Positions 23,217 to 35,341 of a stretch of DNA of 64,000 nt are shown piece after piece. The stretch's first letter is position 1; every line of letters begins with the position of its first letter. A program made the translations under genes and the position numbers. The stretch covers positions 5,957,001 to 6,021,000 of the forward strand of contig OX419755.1 of the NCBI GenBank assembly GCA_948567375.1. The letters run 5' to 3'. Under the pieces are notes generated by a model. The model made no database searches and was not told the DNA's origin. It saw only the letters and a list, made by a program, of their open reading frames with translations. Source of the stretch: Lunularia cruciata (lineage: Eukaryota; Streptophyta; Marchantiopsida; Lunulariales; Lunulariaceae).

Positions 23217-26200
23217 TTGATTAGTTCCAATGGGATTGAAGGCTCAACCTATGCAAGTTTGCTTCACTTGCAAGGTATGATATCTAATCGGAGTTGTAGG
23301 ATTTTGGTTGATTCTAGAAGTTCAAAGAATTGCATGTCTATGCAAGTAGCAAAGGAATTTGGTATTCCTATCAAGCCATTGATTGGAAGTAGATTGATGA
23401 TGGCGGATGGTAGAAAGGGTTCTACATTGTATATCTCACATCCTGTTACTTTTAAGGTTGGGAAGGAGTATTTGGAGCGTATGAGGTTTGTAGTGGCACC
23501 TCTACACTATGATGTCATTCTAGGACTACCTTGGCTTAAACTTCATAAGGTTCAATTTGATTGGACCCGATGACAAATTCAAGTACAACACCAAGGTAAG
23601 AATTTTTGATTAGATTATCTAGCACCTCTGAGTAAGACACCTAAGAATAGTCAGTCCCAAGATGAGAAGTTTGTTGAGAAGGTAACTATAGAGCATGCCT
23701 TGAAGGGAGAGGAGCCCCAAGATGGGAAGATTGCTAGGAAGGCAACCATGGAGCAAGCTTTGAAGAGAAGTGAGTCCTTAGATGGGAAGTTTGTTAGTGA
23801 AGCAGCCATAAAGCAAGCTTTGGAGGAAGATAGGTCTGTTTTTGTGGTGTAGATCAAGCCGATTGCACAAGGACAATCCAAGGAGAGCCAAGAGCCTCAT
23901 CAAGCAAAGGTTGATCAGGTAGTTCAGGATTTTCTAGATGTGTTCTGGATGATCTGCCAAAGGGATTACACAGTGATTGTGGTATGTCCTTCAAGATTGA
24001 GTTATTGCCAGGGAGTACTCCAATGAGTAGACCAATCTATAGGCACTCACCAAAGGAGTTGGAGGAGAAGGACTTCATACAACATAGTACCTCTCCTTGG
24101 GGAGCACCAATACTATTTGTTCCAAAGAAGGATGGAGGACTTTATTTCTATATTGATTATTGTGGGTTCAATAAGCAAACAGAGAAGAATGAATATCCCT
24201 TGCCTCGGATTGATGACTTGCTTGATCAATTGAGTGGAGTAAAATACTTTTCCAAATTGGATCTTCGTATTGGGTATTGGAAAATTCCCATTGAGAGGGA
24301 AGATGTGCAAAAGATTGCCTTTTGCACAAGGTATGGGCATTTTGAGTGGAGAGTCTACCTTTCGGGCTCGTTAATGCTCCAATAGTCTTCATGGATCAGA
24401 TGCATGAATGTTGGATGGACTATTGGACTGGTATGTGGTGGTGTTCTTGTGACCCAAGAAGGTAACTTCCTTTTGCCAAAAGGTACACTTTGACTTCTTA
24501 CAGTAAAATTTCCATTATCATAGTCGTCTTAGGACTTCTCGCACGCGATTCACGTGTTCTACCTCTATCTTGCTATAGATTAAGCTATCATCCAAGAACA
24601 CCGCCATGTACCAATCCAATAGTCCATCTAACACCCAATGCATCTGATCTATGAAGATCGTTGGAGCATTAGTGAGCCCAAGAAGTTGAAGTGTACCTTT
24701 TGGCAAAAGGAAGTTACTTTCTTGGGTCACAAGATCTCATCAAAAGGGATCAAGATGGAAGAGGAGAAAATCAAAGCCAGTTTTGATTGACCTATTCTGA
24801 AGGACGCTACAAAAGTATGAGCATTTAATGGATTGGCCAATTTTTACCGATGGTTCATTCAATATTATGCTCATATGGTTGCACCATTGATTGACCTCTT
24901 GGGGAAGAACTTGAGCTTCCAATGGACCACCAAGCACAAAGAAGCATTCTTGAAGTTGAAACATATGGTGTCTTCAAGACCCATCCTTCAACCGTATGAT
25001 CCTTAGCTACCCTATGTAGTTGATTTTGATGCTTCTAACTTTGCAATTGGAGCCGTGTTACAACAAGAATTCCCAGATGGACTACATCCCATTGCCTTTG
25101 TGTCTCATTGACTAAATATGGCTTAAAGAAATTACTCTACTTGAGACTAAGAACAACTTGCAATGGTATATGCCACCAAGGTATGGAGACATTATCTCTT
25201 GGGGAAATAAGTGATCATGCAAACTGATCACAAACCATTGTTGCATACCTTACACTTGGAACACTTGAAGAGTTGATATCATCGATGGGAGGAACAACTC
25301 CAATTGTTTGACATCAAACTTGAGTACAAACCAGGTTGATTCCATGTCATGCTTGATACTCTATCACAACAAACTGATTTGAAGTCTCTTCCACTCATCA
25401 CGGCAGCAATTACAAAGGTGTCAATTGACTCCAAGGTCCAAAACAAGTTTTGGTCAACGCTACAACAAGATCTCTTCTTCCAAATGGTACATGGTTGTCT
25501 TACAACATGCAACAAGGAGTACGATACCTTCTGCTTCAAGGAAGGCCTTCTATTCCATGAGGACCGGATCTATGTTCTAGCCAAAGGTGATCTTCAACTT
25601 GTACACCTTCAAGAAACCCATGATTTACCAATAGCTAGTCATATGGGTGTGGACAAGACCTTGGGTACCCTCCAATGCCAATGGTGGTGGCCCAACATGA
25701 CATGAGATGTTTGAGAGTTTGTCTGATTGTGTGAGAGCTGTCAACATAACAAGGCCAACAACCAGAAGCCAAGTGGACTCCTTCATCTACTTGATGGGAA
25801 CACGTGAGCTTGGATCTCATCATGTCCTTGCCCAAGACAAATCAAGGACACACAACAATCATGGTGTTTGTGGATAAGCTTAGTAAGAAAATCCACTTAG
25901 CACCAACTTGTGATACCGTGGATGCTCCAACCTTAGCACAAATCTACATTGACAATATCTTCAAGCATCATGGGATGCCACATGTACTCATCTCCGACTG
26001 TGATCCTTGATTCACCAAGAAGTTTTAGCAAGCACTCTTCTCGATACTCGACACCAAGCTTGCTTTGTCTACAGCCTATCATCCTCAAACTGATGGACAA
26101 ATAGAATGTGCAAATTATACCTTGGAGAACATGTAGTGTGCCTTTGTCAATGTCCACCTTACCAATTGGGATGAATGTCTTACAATTGTAGAATTTACCT

Positions 26201-26655
26201 ACAACAATTCCAAACAGGCAAGCACTGGATTTTCTCCTTTCTTTCTCAATTTTGGCCAAGATCCGCTTGTTCAAAATTCTCTTCTTGCTCCTCCTCCATC
26301 TCACATCCCTCATACTTCAACCTTCTTGACCGCCATCTCCAAATCTCTCCAACAAGCCAAATCTCACCTCCTTGTTGCTCAGAATCATCAAAAAAGTATG
26401 CGGACCACCATCTTTGTGATCTCACCTTTGAAGGCGGTGATAAAGTTATGCTATCCTCTAGTAATCTACCCTTCCCACTTGATACCCAAGTTTGTAAACT
26501 TGCCCCTAATTGGATAGGACTCTTTGAGGTCACCCAAATTGTCTCTCCTGTTGCTTATCAACTTGCCTTGCCTTGTCATATGCGCATCCATCATGTCTTT
26601 CATGTCTCCAAGTTAAAACCCTTTGTTCCTAACCCCTCTTCTTTTTCCTCTTGAG
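23217..26655 (+). pseudogene. Element B protease-RT-RNase H-integrase-chromodomain remnant
   Basis: Protease: 23217-23573 contains ILVDSRSSKNC (catalytic D-S/T-G altered to D-S-R) and VILGLPWL. A linker of three 60-bp repeats follows (23655-23834). RT: 23984-24385 keeps [16 protein letters not shown] and FSKLDLRIGYW, but the segment around 24390-24760 is rearranged, with a short inverted copy of RT sequence on the minus strand (24518-24730). RNase H and the integrase zinc-binding domain occupy 24780-25700 with many stops, and the integrase core 25804-26240. The GPY/F module is near 26500-26620 and the chromodomain remnant is at 26690-26830. Confidence 0.75.
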
Positions 26656-26902
26656 TCCAACCCCCTCTCCTCCTTTCCCTATCAATGATTATGAGGAGTA
26701 CAAAGTTGATCATATCCTTGCACGTTGCCACATTCAACGAGGACGCCAACAACATACGGAGTACAAGGCCCTTTGGAAAGGGTATCCTCTTCATGATGCC
26801 ACATGGGAACCTTTTTCTCACCTCTAGAATGCACAAACGGCCATCCAAGATTTTGAAGCTTCAATGGCGACAAGGACGTCACCAACTAGTGATGGGGGAA
26901 TA

Positions 26903-27268
26903 TGTAACAATATGGAGTTTAGCGACATAGTTAGTAAGGCTACAAAGTAGAGAATAAGCCAAATTAACCCAAAATATTCCAAAAGCATCTAGGAAGCTTC
27001 TTGGGAAGCTTCTTGACTAGCTTAACTTGCACCCCAAGCAAATAGCTTCAAGAAGGAAGCTTCTAGAAGCTTCTAACTAGCTTAGCTTGCATGCTAAATA
27101 GATAACTTCTAGAAGGAAGCTTCTTGAGAAGCTTCTCAAGGGCCTTATATGCTACCTATAAATACCAAAGCCAAAGCTCATGCTAGGCATTTGGAGTTTT
27201 CACTCATTCAAGTGTCCCAATGTGAGCTTCCATTCTCCTATTTCTCTCCTTGGTCATGGTCTTTTATC
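26903..27268 (+). repeat. 3' LTR of element B (366 bp)
   Basis: Preceded by the polypurine tract gatgggggaata and starting TGTAACAATATGG. It holds a perfect four-unit GAA/TTC element at 27056-27073 and a TATAAATA box at about 27160-27168. It is shorter than the 5' LTR because of an internal deletion, and its terminal CA is mutated. Confidence 0.9.
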
Positions 27269-27273
27269 GAATT

Positions 27274-28117
27274 CCACCAATGGAAGTAAAGTGTCCCACC
27301 TCTCTTGCTCATCTAAGGTGAAGCCCCAAAGCATATCTTCAATAGTGTGATTAGCCTGCTCTATTTAGCCATCAATTTATGGATGGCCAAATAGAACAAG
27401 CAGTCAAATTGAGTGCTTTTATTGATGATGAGCACTCAAGACAAGCCATGGTGAGAGAAGACTGCATCTAAGTACAACTAAGCTAGTTATGGAGCTATCA
27501 CATCCTTGGTGGTAGGGCATACATGAATTATTTTGCTGAGTTGGCCAACAAATACTACAATAGAGTTAAACCCTGTGGTGGTCTTGTGCAATTCACAGAC
27601 TAGATCCATACTCACATGTTCCCAATGTTGCGTAAGAGTAGGGAGGGGTTGCAAGAGTCATGTAGGAGCTTGATTAGAGGCTTTGTTTTGTTGATAAAGT
27701 AAGCAGCTCCAAACACATTCCAACACATTGTTGCTCATCTTGGGCCAATACTAATTATGTTGGACTGCATCCAAGGTCTTATCCATTCCGACATGACCTG
27801 CAATGGGGGAATCATGATAGTCCACTAAGATGGTGGTATGTAATTCTAGGCCATTAAGGATCCATAATTTACCATCACAAAAAGTGAGTCCTTGGTTGTT
27901 ATTGATACCTTTGGATGATTGAGCTCCTATGATTTGTGGATCTATTTTTGTAGCCGTTAGAATCTTTGGCCAGAATTCAGGGTTCATCTTGACCTCTTCC
28001 ACCAAATTTTTTGCCATTGGTATTCTGGTGAATGCATATGCAAGTTGCTTCTTGCCTTCCACATAGATGATTGTCATGTTGAATCGTTGTTGCCACTTTG
28101 CTCACCAAATCTGGCAA
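27274..28117 (-). pseudogene. Element A: integrase core, H2C2 domain and RNase H end
   Basis: On the minus strand, 28117-27751 reads the end of RNase H and then the His-rich zinc-binding start of integrase (DSPIAGHVGMDKTLDAVQ). 27750-27274 continues the integrase with stops. It is the direct continuation of 21594 once B is removed. The C insert breaks it on the right at 28117. Confidence 0.75.
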
Positions 28118-31109
28118 TGTCAAGGAGATCAGATGGTCTTGAGAGTGTGCCGGGCACATTGCTGCTTGTGCTTAGGTTGCACTATTCATTGATGAATTGG
28201 AAGCTTCCCTTCAGTCTGCCACAGGCTCTACTCTTTCATCTGATTGCAATTTCCTTCTTTTTATGGAGCAGCTTGCTTGCAGTTGCTCCTATCTATAGAC
28301 TCTTTTTAGGGCTATTGGTGTTGAGTCTCTTGGGTTAACTTGGACCTCATGTACACTAAGGCCTGTTCATGTTCTGTTAAATTTTAGGTTTGAGGTTTTT
28401 GGATCTGGTGGGGTTTGTTTGGCAGGTCTCAAGCTACGGCTAGACTCATTTCAGCGCAAATAGATCAGCGACTTGATCTGTCTACACATACCGGACTGAA
28501 CGCTTCAAGAATGGGGTCATTCTTCTTGACACTCTTCATAATACACAATAACACATTCATTCACAAGAGCCATACAATTTGCAACATGCCCTTGTCTTGC
28601 TATTTATAGGTCCAATTCAAAAGGGAAAGCCTCCAATTCCAAGTTACACATTGATTTTCCTAAGTTCCTACAACTATCAAATAAGCATAGGAAAAGAAAA
28701 ATTACAGTCAACTTCAATCTTGGGTTTCCAACATGTTCTCTCTCATTTTCATGTCCTATTTAGGTCAATTCAGCGGCAAACCTTTCTCTCTTCATTTGTC
28801 ACTATGCAAGCAAACTCAAGTCTCTCGAAGCCTTCTCTCCCTCTTCTACCTTGTCATTGCCAAGATCTAAGCTCTGTTACAATCAAGACTTCAATTCCTA
28901 TCACAGTCATGACTAAATCAGCTTTGAGGATTGTTCTCTTCCTCTTACCTCTCTATCCAGGTAATTTCAATTACAAAGTGTCTTCTTTTCCTCTGTTGCT
29001 CTCAGCCAGACACTTCAAACTCTCTGTTGTCTTGCTTCCTCCCAAATAATTTTCTTTTCTCTTCAAGAGTTCTCCTAGCCAAAACTCTTTCTCCAATACC
29101 CCTTGCTCAGGCCAAAAGCCTCTCCCTTCAATATTTTCCTCTTCTGTCTTTGCTCACCTTTTAAAGTCTTGCACAACCAGCCTTCTCTCATAATTTCCTT
29201 CTGTCTTGTCTCAACCAACTCACATCACAACCTTCTCTTCTCTTCTCTGCCCTAGCTTAGCCAAAGACACCCCTCTCAAAGCATTCTCCTCCTCTTCTCT
29301 TCTCTCTTTCACAGCCCAAGACTCACTTGAAATTTCCTTTCCCCTTCCTTGTCATTGGCCTGGGTAAATCTTGAAGCAACCCTTCTCCTTCCTTGTCAAG
29401 GCACACTTGGTTTCCTTTTCTTCCTATCCCTCCCCTACGCAGGCCAAGCCCTCTTCCCAAAAACTTCTGATCCAAAAACAATCTTCTTGCTTAGTTCAGA
29501 CTTTCTCCTCGGAGGTCCCCCTATCCAAAATTAGTTTCTCAGATTTCTTTTCCTCAAGAATTCTTCTTCTTCCTCTCCTTTTCTTGTCCAAACCCCTCTA
29601 GAGTTTCTTCTCTCTCTCTCTTCAAGCTTTCCTTCAAAGCATTAGCCTTCATGTCTTGCACATCCTTTGTGTCCTTGTTCCGCCAGATTAGGTGTTCTCT
29701 CACATTTCAAAAATCCTCCTCTCTATTCTATGTCATGCACAGTCTCCTCTCTGTTCAGCCAGATCAGCCAGATCAGATCAGGCAGATCAGATCTCATATT
29801 TCAAAAATCCTCCTCTCTGTTCAAGCTTTCAACTCTTGCACAGCCACACTATTCCTTCAAAAAACCCTCTCCTCTTCCCTTCTCTCTCCAGCCTTTACAA
29901 TCCTACAAAAATTGCACTCTTGCAGTCTTCACAAAACCGCTCACATTCCTGCAAAAATTGCCTTCTTGCAGCCCTCACAAAACCCTTCACATTCTTGTGA
30001 AATTTTGCCTTCCTGCTGTCCTCACAAAACCCCTCACATTCCTATGAAAATTCTCTTCCTGCACCCTCACCAAACCACTTCACATTCCTATAAAAATTGT
30101 CTTCCTGCCCTCATCCAACCACTTCACATTCCTGCAAAAATTGTCTTCCTGCACCCTCACCAACCACTTCCCATTCCCATGAAAATTGTCTTCTTGCACC
30201 CTCACCAAACCACTTCACATTCTTGTGAAAATTTCCTTCCTGCAGCCCTCACAAACTTTTCCCTACAAGAATTATCTTTCTTGCACCCTTACCAAACCAC
30301 TTCACATTCCTGCAAAAATTCCACTTCTTGCAGCCTCACCAAACCACTTCACATTCTTGCAAAAGTTGTCTTCCTATAGCCCTCACAAACCCTTCAATCT
30401 TTCTTGTGAAAATTGCCTTCCTATAGCCACTTTCCAAACCCTCTCTAGGTCTTCTTCTCCAAACATAAAAATCCTCTCCTTTAGGAAATCTCAGCTGTCC
30501 CCACCTATTCTCCTTCTCCTGTTACTCCCTCTCCAAACCCTCCTCTTCACCCTGTTACAATGCAAGCCTTTGATAGATTTCTCCCCTCCTCTCTTGTTCC
30601 CTTATTTCTTTGAATGCCTCTCTTCCCCTAACTAGTCCTGCCATAAGCTCCCTTTTTTTGGAAAAAAACTCCTTGTCCTTGTCTTGAACCTTTTTCTCTT
30701 CTCTTGTCTCAAAACTTAAAACTCTTTTCTTTGTTACTAAATGAAAATTACTCCTAAGGTCCCAAAAACATAAACAAAAATCTTGAGCTTGTGTAACACA
30801 AAATTAAGCCTTGAGTTGGTGTAACCCAAAGAAACTCCCAAGCTCATGTGTCATTTCAAAACCCTCCGAGCTTATGAAACATAAAAGAACTTCTGAGCTT
30901 ACCCAACTCTCAAAACTTCCCCAAGCTTATGGCAACACAAAACAACTTTTGACTTTACAATGGCATAAAAAATACTCCCAAGACATGATAACATGAAATA
31001 ACTCCCAAGATACAATATCATTAAAAAGATGCCAAAGTCACTATAACATAAGAAAAAAAACTCTCATACAAAATGGCACCAATGGTTCACATGGATTAGT
31101 TTCCCAACA
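28118..31109 (-). mobile_element. Insert C: putative 3.0-kb solo LTR, minus strand
   Basis: Element A's RNase H reading is interrupted at 28117 and resumes at 31110, as judged from the intact homologue near 49060. Read on the minus strand the insert starts TGTTGGGAAAC and ends CTTGACA, LTR-like TG...CA termini. It has one TATA box (cctataaatag, rc of 28600-28609) about 2.5 kb in, leaving about 490 bp of R-U5, the layout of a very long LTR. There are no gag/pol domains and no second LTR. The plus strand is strongly pyrimidine-rich and contains the minisatellite at 29890-30430. No clean TSD was found, so the exact ends and the solo-LTR call are inference. Confidence 0.5.
29890..30430. repeat. 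Minisatellite, about 11-12 units of about 45-50 bp
   Basis: The unit is 'cctcacaaaacc(c/a)cttcacattc', then 'ctgcaaaaattgccttcttgcag' with substitutions. It repeats head to tail within insert C, in the long U3-like part. Because the unit has few stops in some frames it creates long artificial open frames (for example 29651-30379) that should not be read as genes. Confidence 0.8.
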
Positions 31110-32400
31110 ACAACCACAAGATAGATCTTTTTATGTCTCAAAAGTAGATTAGAGGTTTATGGTCCGTCTCCACTACAAATGCCTCCTTGCCAAGATAGTG
31201 CTTCCAATGCTTGGTTGCAAGGACAATGACCAACTCTTCTCGCTTTATGGTGTGATAATTGCATTCTGTAGGTAATAGCTTTTGAGAGAAGTATGCAATT
31301 GGATGCCACCCATCATGCCACTCTTGTTGTAGGACTGCCCCTATTTCTACGCCTGATGCATCGATAGCAAATTTGATTGGATGTTTTGGGTCATACCATT
31401 TCAAGATTGGTGCATGTAGCAAGGCATCTTTCAATTCTTGAAAGGCTAACTCTTGTGCGGTTCCCCATGTCCACTTCTTCTCTTTGCCAAGTAGTGTTGT
31501 TCAAGGCTATGTCACCTTGAAGAAGCCCTTGAAAAAATTGATGATAGAACCTCATCAACCCCAAGAAGCTCTTGAGTTGAGTCTGATCTTCTAAAGTGCT
31601 CTATTGTTGAATGACCTCTATTTTATCTGTTAATACTTGGATACCCTCTACACTTACTCTATACCCCAAGTAGTCTACTTCAGACTTGCCAAACTCATAC
31701 TTTGAGATTTTGGCATATAAGTGATTCTATCTTAGAATTTGGAGGACTTCTCGTAGATGTTGTTTGTGTTATGTAATTGTCCTACTGTATACTAAGATAT
31801 CATCTAGGAAGACAATAACATACTTATCCAAATATGGCCAAAATATGTCATTCATCAGACTCATGAAAGTGGTAGGTGCATTGTTGAGGCCGGATGACAT
31901 CACAAGGTACTCAAAGTGGCCATACTTGGTTCAAAAGGCAATTTTGTATACATCTTCCTCTACAATCCGGATTTGATTTTAACTACTCCGCAAGTCCAAT
32001 TTGGTGAAGTGTCTTGCTCCATTGAGTTGATCAAATAGGTCATCCATGTGGGGTAAAGGCTACTTTTTCTTCATTGTTTGTTGATTGAGGCTCCGATAGT
32101 CAATACACATGCACATTGTACCATCGTCTTTCTTCACAAACAAGCCAAGAACCTTGCATGGTGATATGTTGGGTTGGATAAACCCCTTTTTTAGCATATC
32201 TTCAATTTGAGCCTTACACTCCTCCAACTCTTGAGGTGATAGATGATATGGGGCCTTACAAGGAGGTGTCTTCTTGGAAGTATCTCAATTTTATGATCTA
32301 CTCTCCTTTTTGGTGGTAATCCTCCGGTTAGATCACCTAGGAAGACATCTTGAAACTCATTTAGTACATCCTTCAATTTCTCAAGAATTTGGCCATTGAG
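31110..32400 (-). pseudogene. Element A: reverse transcriptase and RNase H remnant
   Basis: Minus strand: 32376-32191 holds the N-terminal RT segment (PPKRRVDHKIEI), and RT with stops and frame changes continues to about 31480. RNase H at 31434-31138 keeps KFAIDASGVEIGAVLQQ, TIKREELVIVLATKHWKHYL and VETDHKPLIYF, the Asp/Glu/Asp signature of Ty3-type RNase H. Several in-frame stops make it non-functional. Confidence 0.8.
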
Positions 32401-32409
32401 TTATGCACT

Positions 32410-32862
32410 CTAGACTTCTCTTATTAAACCCATGAAACATCTATCTGTCTTATAGATAGCTATTGTTCCTGTGACATAGAGAGATAACTTTTGCTTATGT
32501 GCTTTTTCTCTAAACCCAATTATCATCCATTGGTGGGTGCTCATTACTTTCTTCCTCCAATCTACCATAGGGTTGTATTGTACCATCCAAGGTATGCCTA
32601 AGATTGCATCATAACGAGCTAATTGTATCACTCACCACTCATTTGTTTCTTGATATTCTCCTACAAAGAGTGTTACCCTTCTAGATAATGACTTAATCTT
32701 CTCCGTTTGCCCATTAGGTAACTCTACTTCTTTGCTCTCATCTTTCTCTAGATCCATCTCCAATTTTATTGCAACAGAGTGAGATAAGAAATTCTTTGTT
32801 GCTCTAGGGTCTATCAATACTCTCATTTGATTGCCTTCTAGGACCCCATTCATGATAATCAA
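32410..32862 (-). pseudogene. Element A: aspartic protease remnant
   Basis: The minus frame 32862-32632 gives GVLEGNQMRVLIDPRATKNF. The retropepsin active site D-S/T-G is replaced by D-P-R. After a stop at about 32631 the frame resumes with RYDAILGIPWM, the flap-distal ILG block of Ty3 proteases. Confidence 0.75.
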
Positions 32863-33051
32863 TTATGAGTTTGCCTTTCTAGATCTTTGCGCACTCATCT
32901 TCTTCCTCCCCTTGCTTGTCCACTTCCCTATCAAGCCAGTAAGGCCGCAAGGTACCTTTATTAGCAATCTTCATTTTCCAAGGTGATTTCTATATCCTCT
33001 TCCTCCGTGCGTCACTCCATGTTGTTCAAAGATCACATGTATGGAGGCCTA

Positions 33052-33741
33052 TGAGCCGGCCTGTCTCTCACTCAGGATGAACCTCTGATGGCTATTATGG
33101 TAGCGCACCATGGACTAAGAAGGCAAGGAACCCCAACTCCCTCATACTCCTCCAAGACTAACACTCCAAGACTCAAGACATTGCTCACTAGAGAACTCAA
33201 TGAAAGAGAGATAGTTGCAAATGAAAGGATGATGAGTACCTCCTCACCCCTTGTTTATATACTTGTGAAATAGTTACGTACCAAAGTTACTAATTACCAT
33301 AGTAACTCAAGTTACTAGACTAAAAGTCAAGTAAAGTCAAAAAGTAGAAATGAATATCCATTCACATGGGCATATTCCCCTAAGCATGTGGTCTTATCTT
33401 GACCCAACCACTAAGTCAAGGATTCCTTCACATGGGCTATCCTTAGACTAAAGAAGAATCCAAAACAAAAAGGCTTGCGGGCCCAAGAGTTCTCAACTCT
33501 TTCCTCAAAGCCAAACAGCTAGGAATAATACCAAGTCAACACACTAAAATCCAAAATAGTGGTGCTCATCTTTTCTACTTCCTCTAAAGTAAGGTCCCAT
33601 CTATCTTAGCTATGACTAACTTTAGCTAACCATGACTAATATAGAACCATCTTTTATCTCTATATAAATAATATCTCTTAAGTACTTGTAATACCAAGCT
33701 AAATATCACAATACCACACACATGCACAAATGGGTGTTACA
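33052..33741 (-). mobile_element. Insert D: solo LTR, about 690 bp, minus strand
   Basis: It splits the gag region of A: the sequence on either side matches the continuous homologue at 57650-57710. Minus-strand ends are TGTAACACCC...GGCTCA. A TATATAAA-like box lies at about 33254-33262 on the minus strand. The flanks show an imperfect repeat (ggcct / ggcca). It does not match family 1 or family 2 LTRs, so it comes from a third LTR retroelement family. Confidence 0.6.
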
Positions 33742-34735
33742 GGCCAAGGGCCTCTAGGGAGACGAGCATGACAATTGATGGAGATATGCCCAATATGGCC
33801 ATAATTGTAGCAACAACATTGTTCTTGTAAAGTTCCTTCTCCTCGTGGGACTCCATCTCTTCCCTCTTCCGCCCGTCCCCGCTCTCCTTGAAGCGGTCAT
33901 GCTCCTCTATCTCAAAACCGAAGGTTGCCCAATTCTATAAGTGTTGCTCTACCCACGTGTGGCATTTCTGTCCAATAATGATGAAATGAAACTACCCCTT
34001 CACCTCCTCCAAGTGCCCCTACTATTCTTTGAGCACAAGCAATGGCTTCAAATATAGTGCAAGGATTTTGTACCATAACTTCTTGGTGAATCCGATCCTT
34101 CAACCCTCATTTGAAATTGTCCAGAGCCTCTGCTTGACTCATGTCAATTACTGCAACTTGTAGATCCAAAAGCACATACTATTGTTTGCTATTCTTTTGT
34201 TTCAATCCCTATAGTCAAATTTGAGCCATCTGCACAAAATCCACAGATTGGAAATTCTTCAAAAGTCACTCTTGCATTGCTATCTCCCTTCTTTCTGCCA
34301 ACATTGATCATTCCTAAGCATCGTACCATGTGAGGGCTTTATCAATCAAGTACCCACATGCAAACACACTTGTGACATGCTCAATGATCTCCATCAAGAA
34401 TAATCAAAAGTATAGATTCATTCTTGAGATCCAATTCTCCACGACTCCCATAGCACATTGCTCCTTGTAAGGCTTGATATTGCAGGTCTTCTTCATCCGT
34501 AGTAACAATATGGCTTCAACATTGGCCAGGTTTGATGTCATAGGTATGGATGCCTCTCCAAGTACTTCAATCGCATGTATTGGGCTTTGAGATGGTTTTC
34601 CTTCCTCCATTGTTTGATCATTCTTGAGGGTTTGTACTTGATTTTGTAATGCCTCCATGGTCATCTTGATCTCCCGAAACTCATTCAACATCCCCTACAT
34701 TCCTTGCATCAGTTCTTGTAACTACGGATCCATGG
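33742..34735 (-). pseudogene. Element A: gag remnant with zinc knuckle
   Basis: The minus strand begins at about 34691 with MLNEFREIKMTMEALQNQ (coiled-coil-like start). It continues to the capsid region (34103-33912, NPCTIFEAIACAQRIV) and ends in a CCHC knuckle at about 33765-33810 (CYNYGHIGHISINC). Its second Cys is replaced by Tyr. Stops interrupt the middle. Confidence 0.75.
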
Positions 34736-35341
34736 TTTTTGCAAATGCTTACTTGCTCCTTCCCATGTCAATATAGAGTTAATATGATCACTCAAGAGGG
34801 TGCACAAACTATTGGGACAACCATTGGGACTTTGGAAGATATCATTCTTTAATAGTATTCCTCACCAAAAGTCTTGACTATGAAATCTCTAAACATCACT
34901 TTTGGTCTAATTACATAACAAATTTCTACTTGAGTGTTGAAAGGGAGAGGATTTGAGACATTTAGATCCATCTAGATCCATCACAATAGAATGTAGATTG
35001 TTAAATCCTACTCTGTATCGTAAATCATTACATGTAGAATCACCAGATTTGGTAAGTTCATCACTATGTCCATGAACTCTACTCCAAAATGGTAAACAAG
35101 ATAAACTCTCACTTGTTCTCATTGGATGTACATGATATTGATGTGAAATAGATTCAAGAATGGAAACTGGGGTGCAAGAAATTGTCCTCCAGGAGCTTCC
35201 ATCCCATCCTCTCTCTAAAACTCTCCTAACATATCAACTGCTCTGTGATTTTTCTCCCCAAATTACTTAGTCTTAGTAGCCTATATTCTTCCAAGAGGGA
35301 TGATCCACTCTCTTGGATTGAAATATTCACTCTGCTACCAT
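34736..35341 (-). other. Element A untranslated leader and primer-binding site
   Basis: About 600 bp between gag and the 5' LTR with no coding signal. The minus strand directly after the LTR reads ATGGTAGCAGAG (35330-35341), a slightly decayed initiator-tRNA-Met PBS (consensus TGGTATCAGAG). Confidence 0.65.

Larger units (their letters stand above)
21600..27268 (+). mobile_element. Element B: Ty3/gypsy chromovirus (family 2), nested in A
   Basis: 5.67 kb with LTRs at 21600-22011 and 26903-27268, a PBS at 22013-22024, a PPT (gatgggggaata) just before the 3' LTR, and a perfect 5-bp TSD. It encodes gag, protease, RT, RNase H, integrase and chromodomain in the usual order, but stops and frameshifts occur every few hundred bases. 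The last bases of the 3' LTR read ttttatc instead of ttttaca. The 3' LTR lacks an internal block of about 50-75 bp that is present in the 5' LTR. Confidence 0.92.

Noticed and set aside
29890-30430. CRISPR-like appearance of regularly spaced repeats
   Set aside because: Units are contiguous and diverged with no unique spacers, and the setting is a plant retroelement nest.
29651-30635. Long overlapping plus-strand open frames (up to 242 codons)
   Set aside because: They are produced by the 45-50-bp minisatellite and CT-rich sequence of insert C. The peptides are repeats of one short unit in three frames, with no start context or domain.
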